This document shows positions 1 to 5,570 of a stretch of DNA of 7,327 nucleotides, one piece after another. The notes under the pieces are model-generated. The model searched no databases and was not told where the DNA came from. It saw nothing but the letters and a program-made list of their open reading frames with translations. How positions within the stretch are numbered: position 1 is the stretch's first letter; every line of letters starts with the position of its first letter. Source of the stretch: Spirochaeta sp. (lineage in GTDB: Bacteria > Spirochaetota > Spirochaetia > DSM-27196 > Alkalispirochaetaceae); contig JAQIBO010000024.1 in assembly GCA_027859055.1 (NCBI GenBank), positions 1 through 7,327 on the forward strand. Reading direction: 5' to 3'. The position numbers were made by a program, and so were the translations under genes.

Positions 1-31
1 CAATTATTCCTGGTCGCTTGTCTCGAAAGGG

Positions 32-883
32 TTATGTTGTGATACGGGTAAAAGGAGTATCTTCTGGTAACCGTAATGCGGGAAGTCCGTCAAATTGGAG
101 TATCCGGCCGTCATCCTCGCCGATCAGGACGGAAAGCTCGAAATGAACACTGCGGGAACGATCATCCAAACTGAACCCCCACCCGTCAGGAAGCTGTGTC
201 ACCGCCGTTGCTCCCGCGGAAAAAACCGGTTCAATATTCACAATCATCCCGGGTACCAAAGCGATATCCGCCGGTCGGGATTCAACTGTGTCAGTTCCGT
301 TCCGCTCTTTCCGCCGACTCCCGTGGTCCGAGACAAACGGAATGACCGGTGGTTCATGCAGTTCCCGACCAATGCCGTGGCCAACGAATTCCGGAACGAT
401 TGCAAGCCCTTCCGCCGCTGCACACACCACGGCGGTTCCACCGATTTCACTGACGGTGACACCCGGTTGAATTGACTGCAGAAGGACCCGGAGCGCCCGC
501 CACCCTCTCTGCACCAGTTCCACATCCCGATGCGACGCACCGGGAGTGACATAGGTCCATGCCGTATCGGTGACAAAACCGTCAGCCCGCGCCGCGACAT
601 CAACAGTGAACACGTCACCCCGCGCTATGGCACGGTCCCCGGGGACGCCATGAACGGCGACATCGTTGATACTCACGCTGCAGTGCGCAGGATAGCCCCG
701 GTATGCAACGGTCGCACTCATCATTCCGTGGCGGTACAGATAGCGCCGTACAAACCGGTCAATTGTGATCGTACTCGTTCCGAGGATCGGCATGGCCGCA
801 AGATCCCGGAAAAGGCCGAAGAGACGTGAGGAGACCTGTTGCATCCGTCGCTGCTCCAGTCCGCTGTGAATTCGTATCACCAT
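32..883 (-). CDS. map: Type I methionine aminopeptidase
   Basis: This enzyme removes the initiator methionine from nascent cytosolic proteins using a two-metal centre. The family signature is complete: His79 in AVHGVPGD, metal ligands Asp95 (TVDV) and Asp106 (TDT), His169 in GHGIGRELHEPP with His176, Glu218 in GMIVNIEP, and Glu249 in HFEL. At 283 residues it is slightly longer than the usual 250-265. The extra length is an Arg/Asp-rich insert at about 185-205, between the GHGIG block and the PGM block, and a C-terminal tail of about 25 residues. The residue after the last Glu ligand is Leu250, where most type I enzymes have His. The start is ambiguous. GGAG lies only 2 nt before the ATG (881-883) but 5 nt before the next codon, GTG (878-880), which may be the real start. 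The start overlaps the stop of the upstream membrane-protein gene, which implies translational coupling. The catalytic assignment is very secure. Confidence 0.95.
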   Translation of the reverse strand: MVIRIHSGLEQRRMQQVSSRLFGLFRDLAAMPILGTSTITIDRFVRRYLYRHGMMSATVAYRGYPAHCSVSINDVAVHGVPGDRAIARGDVFTVDVAARADGFVTDTAWTYVTPGASHRDVELVQRGWRALRVLLQSIQPGVTVSEIGGTAVVCAAAEGLAIVPEFVGHGIGRELHEPPVIPFVSDHGSRRKERNGTDTVESRPADIALVPGMIVNIEPVFSAGATAVTQLPDGWGFSLDDRSRSVHFELSVLIGEDDGRILQFDGLPALRLPEDTPFTRITT

Positions 884-1236
884 TTCTCCGCGTACACCGG
901 TTCAAGGAACACGAGGATACCGGTACTACCGAGAGCTAATCCAAACATGGCCACTGCGGCGAATACGAGGAGCACCAGATGTACGACAGTGACCAGCCGG
1001 CGGCGCAGGACCAGCAGAATACATTCCAGCACGAACGCGACCACGGCAGCGACGGAGCCGATGCCGCTGACTCCCTGCATCGCCTGCAATAACTGGAGCT
1101 GCGTCCGATCGGTGAATCCCTGATAATTTCCAACTACGTACAATAGTGCCAGCATCAACGCCATCGTCCACACGAAAATAAACGCGCGTTCGAAGAGTCG
1201 TGTAGAGGTCTGGAGCCCGCTTCCTTGATCTTGCAT
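877..1236 (-). CDS. Small three-helix integral membrane protein, unknown function
   Basis: I do not recognise the family. Counting from the ATG at 1234-1236, the product is 119 residues with three hydrophobic segments, at about 15-37, 56-77 and 82-110. The only strongly basic loop is RRRLV between helices 2 and 3. With the arginines before helix 1, this predicts the N-terminus and that loop in the cytoplasm and the C-terminus (EPVYAEKW) outside. The frame is open further upstream to a TTG at 1285-1287, which would give 136 residues. I prefer the ATG because the longer form would run through the divergent control region, but neither start has a good ribosome site. The stop codon (877-879) lies inside the start region of the methionine aminopeptidase gene, so the two are almost certainly one transcript. 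The overlap suggests a co-regulated pair but does not reveal a function. Coding status rests on the clean membrane topology and the coupling. Confidence 0.72.
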   Translation of the reverse strand: MQDQGSGLQTSTRLFERAFIFVWTMALMLALLYVVGNYQGFTDRTQLQLLQAMQGVSGIGSVAAVVAFVLECILLVLRRRLVTVVHLVLLVFAAVAMFGLALGSTGILVFLEPVYAEKW

Positions 1237-1290
1237 ACCCGATTTCGTAGTATCCAAGTATACATGTCTCACCGGGGTCGGCGACAACGC
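1225..1290. promoter_or_regulatory. Putative overlapping divergent promoter region
   Basis: This spacer lies between divergent genes and is more AT-rich than its flanks. On the plus strand, TTGATC (1225-1230) and TAGTAT (1248-1253) are 17 bp apart, each matching 4 of 6 positions of the sigma-70 consensus. On the minus strand, TATACT (1262-1257) is a 5 of 6 match for a -10 box, with a poor TTGTCG 19 bp upstream. If both are used, transcripts would start very close to the ATG codons at 1264 (+) and 1236 (-), so leaders would be very short. The matches are weak, and only the gene arrangement makes a promoter here likely. Confidence 0.25.
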
Positions 1291-2181
1291 CTAATCACAA
1301 CGATACAGCAAAGTTCCTCGGCAATTACGCCGCTGCCGCCGGATTACTCCCCTCGCACCGAGTATCTCCCCGGGATACAGTGGGTTGTGTTTGACGTCTA
1401 TGGAACACTTCTCACCTCGGTCGCCGGTGAGATCGGGGTTGACTCAAGTGCTTCCCGAGGCGCCGACAGCGTTTTCGCAACGTTCGCCCAGCGCTACGGG
1501 AGACCGGGAAGCACCGCCGATTCGATCGCGCAGGAATTTTTCAACACGATCGCCCGTCACCACGCCCGGCTCCGCTCCCGGGATATACCACAGCCGGAGG
1601 TTGATATCCGCGAGATCTGGGCAACGGTGATAGCGCGCCAGTTCCGTCCGCCCACCGACGCGTACGACCCGGAGATGATCGCTCTGGAGTACGAACTCGC
1701 TTTAAACCCGGTCTGGCCGATGCCCGGTGCTGCCGAAGTAATCCGCGAACTCGGCGCCGGGTCCTACAACCTCGGAATCGTCTCAAATGCACAGTTCTAC
1801 ACCCCCCTTATCATGGAGGCCCTCTTCGGTGCGCCGCCGGATCTCCTCGGATTTCGGGTGTGCGTCTGGTCGTTTGAGACGGGAATCGCAAAACCCTCAA
1901 CGGCGATCTTCCGCCGGTTTCTGGACGCGGCTGAAATCAGCTCCCCGGAAACGGTGTTGTACGTCGGAAACGACATGCGCAATGATATCGCCGCAGCACA
2001 TGAAATCGGTATGGTGACCGCTCTGTTTGCCGGGGACTCGCGGTCGCTTCGCCTTCGCGAGAACGATCCGATCGCGGAAAACGTTACACCGGATATCGTA
2101 CTTTCAGATCTCCGCGAACTTCACAACGCGCTGTCCGATCGAACCCCGGTCACGGACACCGCAAAAGGAACAAAACGATGA
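1264..2181 (+). CDS. HAD-superfamily hydrolase
   Basis: This is a haloacid dehalogenase-superfamily hydrolase, probably cytosolic. Counting from the ATG at 1264 (305 residues), motif I is FDVYGTLL with nucleophile Asp44. Motif II is IVSNAQ with Ser174, motif III is GIAKPS with Lys210, and motif IV is VGNDMRNDIAAAHEIGM with Asp237 and Asp241. An alpha-helical cap lies between motifs I and II (about 55-150). The second motif-I position is Tyr, not the Asp acid/base of classical HAD phosphatases. That DxYGT form is seen in 2-haloacid dehalogenases and HDHD3-like proteins, while the GND..ND motif IV is phosphatase-like, so the substrate cannot be inferred. About 35 residues before motif I are Arg/Ser/Pro-rich and probably disordered. 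An in-frame TTG at 1225 with GGAG 9 nt upstream is an alternative start giving 318 residues. The stop overlaps the next gene's ATG as ATGA, so the two are co-translated. Confidence 0.88.
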   Translation: MSHRGRRQRLITTIQQSSSAITPLPPDYSPRTEYLPGIQWVVFDVYGTLLTSVAGEIGVDSSASRGADSVFATFAQRYGRPGSTADSIAQEFFNTIARHHARLRSRDIPQPEVDIREIWATVIARQFRPPTDAYDPEMIALEYELALNPVWPMPGAAEVIRELGAGSYNLGIVSNAQFYTPLIMEALFGAPPDLLGFRVCVWSFETGIAKPSTAIFRRFLDAAEISSPETVLYVGNDMRNDIAAAHEIGMVTALFAGDSRSLRLRENDPIAENVTPDIVLSDLRELHNALSDRTPVTDTAKGTKR

Positions 2182-3020
2182 AAAAGCTATTTGTCAGCCT
2201 CATTATTCTTCTTATCGCCGGCGCCGTCGTGTTTGGCTTCGGCTACGTCCCGATCCGGCTTGAACCGGGCACGCAGGCGCTTATGTTCTCCCGGACCAGT
2301 GGATGGGATTCCGAAACGTTACGCCCGGGTGCTTTTGCGTGGCGATGGCAACTCCTTGTACCCAAAAACGTGACGCTCTACCATTTTCCAATGGAGACCC
2401 GCACTCTTACCGTCTCGAACAGCACCGCCCTCCCGTCGGCCGATCTGTACCGCGACTATTTGGAGGGTACCCCGTCGTTTGAACAGCGGGTGGAATTGCG
2501 TATTCGGTACCGCCTCTCGGACACGGGAATAACGGAACTGGCACCCTCGGGACTCCGGCCGGAGGGTCTGGACGGTTGGTATGACGACTTTGATGACCGG
2601 ATCTCGTCGGTTGTCCTGGACACCGTGTCAGCCACGCTTGACCGCATGGTAAATGAGGGATTTGAAGGCTCACTGACCGACGCGGTTCTTGATCCGGTCG
2701 AGGCACGTATCGAAGAACGCTTCCCCGAAATCACCCTGCAAACGGTCGTCCCCGAAGAGATCGCTCTACCCGATCTTGAGCTCTACGCCCTTGCCCGGGA
2801 GACGTACCGCGCCGTCCAGGAGCAACGGGAAAACATTCTGCGCGAATTCACCGCTGCCACCACATCCGACGAGGCGCGCCGGGATCAACGCCTGGAGACG
2901 CTTGCTCGCTACGGCGAAATCCTTGACCGTCATCCAGTGCTGCTGGAATATCTCGAGATCGCCGCGCAACACGAGTCCGATCCGCTCAACATTCAGCAAC
3001 TCCAGTCAGTCATTGAATGA
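2178..3020 (+). CDS. Membrane-anchored SPFH/band-7-like protein
   Basis: This 280-residue protein has one N-terminal membrane segment (MKKLFVSLIILLIAGAVVFGFG, residues 1-22) with no convincing cleavage or lipobox site, so it is probably a signal anchor with the bulk outside the cytoplasm. The pattern resembles prohibitin/stomatin-type domains. A PIRLEPGTQALMF strand follows the anchor and LRPGAFAW follows at 48-55. Then come a beta segment with LRIRYRL (107-113), an amphipathic helix around 142-160, and a helical C-terminal half rich in Glu and Arg (171-265). The fold assignment comes from pattern, not from a unique catalytic motif, and SPFH proteins act as oligomeric scaffolds, not enzymes. 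The start is supported by AAAGGA about 9 nt upstream. Its ATG overlaps the HAD gene stop, so expression is coupled to that gene. It ends 29 bp from a convergent gene, with no terminator visible. A divergent lineage-specific envelope protein is the alternative. Confidence 0.7.
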   Translation: MKKLFVSLIILLIAGAVVFGFGYVPIRLEPGTQALMFSRTSGWDSETLRPGAFAWRWQLLVPKNVTLYHFPMETRTLTVSNSTALPSADLYRDYLEGTPSFEQRVELRIRYRLSDTGITELAPSGLRPEGLDGWYDDFDDRISSVVLDTVSATLDRMVNEGFEGSLTDAVLDPVEARIEERFPEITLQTVVPEEIALPDLELYALARETYRAVQEQRENILREFTAATTSDEARRDQRLETLARYGEILDRHPVLLEYLEIAAQHESDPLNIQQLQSVIE

Positions 3021-3049
3021 GGTGGTGAAACACCGGGAACTGGTAGCAC

Positions 3050-4894
3050 TCATGTCTCGCTTTCGATCACGATCATCTGCTTCAGAATTTTCTCGGTATT
3101 CATCATCGTTGCCAGATACTCATCGAGGCGGTCGTCAAACGGCTTGTCCGACGCACTTGTAGCGTCAAACCCGCGATACCGTTCGTTGAGATGCGAGTGA
3201 CTTCCCTTTTTTATCAGCAGCAGCGATTGGTGAATGCCCGAAAGCTGGTACGAGAATTTCTCTATGATGTTTTTCGCGTCACGCGCTTTCTGATTCACCA
3301 GGCCCCGGTACGCCGTGAGTTGCGTCGGGTCCCGGTCCGCGCTGGTGTGCCGATAGCGGTAAAACGTTTTCCCCTCCTCGGAATCAGGTGAAAACGACAG
3401 GTCAAATTCTCGAAGCCGTTCTTCCACGTCCTCAAGCCCGGCAATAAGAAGCGTGAAATCCACACCTGTCTGCCTCGTCCTGACGGGGATGATCTTTCCG
3501 AGAATCCGCATGAACTCATGCAATCCACCCCGATACACCCTCTGAATGAAGCTGTGCACAATCTGCAGTGAGCGGTACACCTCCAGCCGACCGATACCGG
3601 TTCGGTGGATCCCGGACTGAATCTCCGGATGAAAGTACTCGAATTGAAGAAGCCCGTGGGGAAAGACCTCCTGAACCATCTGCCCGAGAACACCCATTCG
3701 GATATCGTTGAACCGCGCATCCAGTTCCTCAAGAACGCGAATTTTCAGATTGGAATAGTAGAAATCCCGGAGCTTCAATCGTGGGACATACGCAAGAAAG
3801 CGGTAATACGGGTCGTTCCGAAAAAACCGGATAATATCCACCAGTGGAATCGATTTCCTGACGGCCCGCCCCGTTGCGGCCAGCTCCTTGATCGCCTTGC
3901 GCATCTCGGTTGTGTCTTTTGTCGCTGAAAGTTCTCCATCAACCGGTAGTTCCCTTCCCTCTTTCAGAGCGTAGTAAAAATCTATCAACTCCGGATACAA
4001 CCCGGGGTCGCCCTGAATACGGCTCACGCTGTATAACGCAAGGTACAGTTCTTCAAGACTGTCGAGGACGCGATGCGCCGCCGCCTGATGAAATTCTATC
4101 TGGCCCGACCCGATCGCCTCTGCCGCTGTTGATTGAAATTGCACGAAAAAACGATCGAAGTCGAACAGTGAGACATCTTTCAGGAGATAGAGACCCTTTA
4201 ACCCGGTTTCAATCTCATCCATCACCGAAGGTGGAATCCGATCCACGTATTCACTGACCCGATCAAGAACCAGCTTCTTGAGCTGGTTGCGCGATTCGGT
4301 GGATCGAAACACCTCCTGCATCTCCTGGGTCGAGCAGAACTGCTGCAACGTCCGCTTTGCATCCGGTATCCGTCGCGCAAGAAGTACGTCAAGAACGCCT
4401 CGCAACGAATCGGTACTGTCCCAGATCACCTCAAAAAACGGGCGTGTTTTGTGCGCCGTTCGTGCCAGATCGCGCAGCATCTCCGGAAGCCGCGGAAGCA
4501 ATACCCGGTTATCAAAATCTACGAAGGTGCGCTGCGCTTCTCGAATCCGCTCTTTCGCCTGATCCAGCCGGAACCGAAGAAACACTTCCTGGTCGCGGCC
4601 GCCGGACATGACTTTTTTCACCCAGAAGCGGAGGCGTTCCCAGAACCCGAGCTTGTTCATGTCGGCTGCGATCAGTTCGACCCGCCGTTCCTGTTGCAGT
4701 TCACCGTGAATAATCCGCTGTTGGTCTTTGTCCTCAACACTCAGCGCGCGTTCTATGCGGGACAGCAGTTGTTTGCGGTCCGACTCGGAAAGGGCCCGTG
4801 CCAGATCCTCAACGCCCGCTGCGATTACAGGACGATTCGGCTCGGCAGCGCCCGGACCATAAGAAGTCGTCCGCTGAGCATATTTACCCGGCAT
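3050..4894 (-). CDS. Large helical protein of unknown function, spirochaete DUF5312-like
   Basis: I do not know the function. From memory, it resembles the spirochaete-restricted family labelled DUF5312, but I could not check this. The product is about 614 residues, predicted soluble and nearly all helical, with no signal peptide, membrane segment or nucleotide-binding motif that I can find. Landmarks (numbered from the upstream ATG at 4909; subtract 5 for this start) are an aromatic basic stretch GFWERLRFWVKKV (88-100), charged helices at 110-150, an Asp/Phe-rich FDFDRFFVQF (249-258), and an aromatic core FFRNDPYYRFLAYVPRLKLRDFYYSNLKIR (362-391). A mixed segment follows at 405-520, then a helical tail. 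There is one cysteine, at 192. AGGA (4901-4904) lies 6 nt before the ATG at 4892-4894, while the earlier ATG (4907-4909) has no ribosome site, so I chose the later one. It begins inside the thiamine pyrophosphokinase gene and is surely co-transcribed with it. Confidence 0.85.
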   Translation of the reverse strand: MPGKYAQRTTSYGPGAAEPNRPVIAAGVEDLARALSESDRKQLLSRIERALSVEDKDQQRIIHGELQQERRVELIAADMNKLGFWERLRFWVKKVMSGGRDQEVFLRFRLDQAKERIREAQRTFVDFDNRVLLPRLPEMLRDLARTAHKTRPFFEVIWDSTDSLRGVLDVLLARRIPDAKRTLQQFCSTQEMQEVFRSTESRNQLKKLVLDRVSEYVDRIPPSVMDEIETGLKGLYLLKDVSLFDFDRFFVQFQSTAAEAIGSGQIEFHQAAAHRVLDSLEELYLALYSVSRIQGDPGLYPELIDFYYALKEGRELPVDGELSATKDTTEMRKAIKELAATGRAVRKSIPLVDIIRFFRNDPYYRFLAYVPRLKLRDFYYSNLKIRVLEELDARFNDIRMGVLGQMVQEVFPHGLLQFEYFHPEIQSGIHRTGIGRLEVYRSLQIVHSFIQRVYRGGLHEFMRILGKIIPVRTRQTGVDFTLLIAGLEDVEERLREFDLSFSPDSEEGKTFYRYRHTSADRDPTQLTAYRGLVNQKARDAKNIIEKFSYQLSGIHQSLLLIKKGSHSHLNERYRGFDATSASDKPFDDRLDEYLATMMNTEKILKQMIVIESET

Positions 4895-5469
4895 GTACTG
4901 TCCTGACATTCGTTGCTGATACCAACATCACCATGCGTCCATTCGTGTCCGTTCAGTTCCCAGCGAAGCCCGGTGCTCGTCATCCTGCACGTTTCCGGTC
5001 CGACCGGAAAAAAAGAAACGATTCCGTTTTCCGGTGCATCGAACACTACCGAATCCTCGACCACCGTAATCTCATCCCGATCGGTCAGCCACCGTTTCGG
5101 AAAGCGTGCACGTTCAAAGAGTGCCAGAAGAGCGAAAAGATGATCCATTCTTCCGCCACCACCCCCCACGATGGTAACCTCTTCGACCGCTCTTTTCCAG
5201 AGGAATTTGAGGCCAATTTCCGTGTCAGTCCAGTCTTTTGCACGTTTATGACGTTCGATCGTTGCGTCCGGATACCGTTTCAGAAGGGACCGATCCGCCA
5301 GCGAGTCCATATCGCCGACGATGGCATCGGGTACGATCCCCGCTCGTGCAGCCGTCGTCAGTCCGGAATCGGCTGCAACAACCATCACCCGAGACCGATC
5401 ATCGATCAAAATTTCTCCCTCCGGCGCCGCACCGCCGGTTACCACTACACCGCGAATCTCCTGCATCAT
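4825..5469 (-). CDS. Thiamine pyrophosphokinase
   Basis: The enzyme transfers pyrophosphate from ATP to thiamine, making thiamine diphosphate in the cytosol, and allows use of salvaged thiamine. At 214 residues it matches the bacterial family. The N-terminal catalytic domain shows AADSGL (32-37), VPDAIVGDMDSL (46-57), the KDWTDTE block (78-84) and the glycine loop VGGGGGRMDHLFALL (101-115). These are the hallmark Asp-rich and Gly-rich motifs for Mg-ATP and thiamine. The C-terminal beta domain ends in the family-typical GISNEC...CRVNMLSGRLLMV pattern (183-205), so the reading frame is authentic down to about residue 205. That matters because the last 23 codons also encode the start of the next gene in another frame. 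Tandem ATGs at 5464-5469 have only a weak ribosome site. It faces flaB across a 101-bp spacer and is the first gene of the minus-strand pair. Confidence 0.95.
   Translation of the reverse strand: MMQEIRGVVVTGGAAPEGEILIDDRSRVMVVAADSGLTTAARAGIVPDAIVGDMDSLADRSLLKRYPDATIERHKRAKDWTDTEIGLKFLWKRAVEEVTIVGGGGGRMDHLFALLALFERARFPKRWLTDRDEITVVEDSVVFDAPENGIVSFFPVGPETCRMTSTGLRWELNGHEWTHGDVGISNECQDSTCRVNMLSGRLLMVRALPSRIVL
4901..4904 (-). promoter_or_regulatory. Ribosome binding site that sets the start of the helical protein
   Basis: AGGA on the minus strand is followed by a 6-nt spacer and then ATG at 4892-4894. It lies inside the thiamine pyrophosphokinase coding sequence and overlaps the codons of an alternative upstream ATG (4907-4909) that has no comparable signal. 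Confidence 0.5.
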
Positions 5470-5493
5470 GTCGATCTTACGTCATTTTTTTCC

Positions 5494-5521
5494 TCAAGTC
5501 GAACCTCCCGGGGACCGATGC
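5494..5521 (+). promoter_or_regulatory. Sigma-28 (FliA)-like promoter of flaB
   Basis: TCAAGTCG (5494-5501) and ACCGATGC (5514-5521) are 12 bp apart. They match the flagellar sigma-28 consensus TAAAGTTT-N11-GCCGATAA at 5 of 8 positions in each half, including the CCGAT core. Late flagellar filament genes are the classic targets of this sigma factor, and the site lies 50 bp ahead of the flaB start in the only spacer available. Transcription would begin near 5527-5530. The spacer is one base longer than consensus. Confidence 0.5.
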
Positions 5522-5556
5522 ATGAAGAGAGGACAGGGAAGTCCTCGAAACTTCAT
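5522..5556 (+). promoter_or_regulatory. Two-part stem-loop in the flaB leader
   Basis: An inner perfect 6-bp stem, GAGGAC (5529-5534) with GTCCTC (5541-5546), closes a loop AGGGAA. An outer 6-bp stem, ATGAAG (5522-5527) with CTTCAT (5551-5556), stacks on it across an asymmetric internal loop (1 nt against 4 nt). The structure ends one base before the AAGGAGG ribosome site. If transcription starts near 5528, only the inner hairpin would form in the mRNA, at its very 5' end, where it could protect the message from decay. Confidence 0.5.
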
Positions 5557-5557
5557 C

Positions 5558-5564
5558 AAGGAGG
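5558..5564 (+). promoter_or_regulatory. flaB ribosome binding site
   Basis: AAGGAGG is a full-strength Shine-Dalgarno with a 6-nt spacer to the ATG at 5571. It rules out the earlier in-frame ATG at 5565, which abuts it. The AUG at 5571-5573 sits in the AATG loop of a small 6-bp hairpin, GATGAT (5564-5569) with ATCATC (5574-5579). Confidence 0.85.
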
Positions 5565-5570
5565 ATGATA

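Noticed and set aside
1..15. Possible start of another minus-strand gene (AGGA then TTG at the left edge)
   Set aside because: The spacer is only 4 nt and no coding sequence is visible beyond the edge, so it cannot be judged.
3021..3034. Hairpin GGTG/CACC between the convergent genes, as a terminator
   Set aside because: The stem is only 4 bp and no T-run follows on either strand.
4798..5568. 256-codon plus-strand open frame opposite thiamine pyrophosphokinase
   Set aside because: It lies antisense to a gene with complete catalytic motifs. Its own translation has no domain-like pattern and it runs through the flaB promoter, so it reflects GC-rich codon use.
5565..5570. Upstream in-frame ATG as the flaB start
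   Set aside because: It directly abuts the Shine-Dalgarno. ATG 5571 has ideal 6-nt spacing and gives the conserved MIINHNMSAMFAQR N-terminus.
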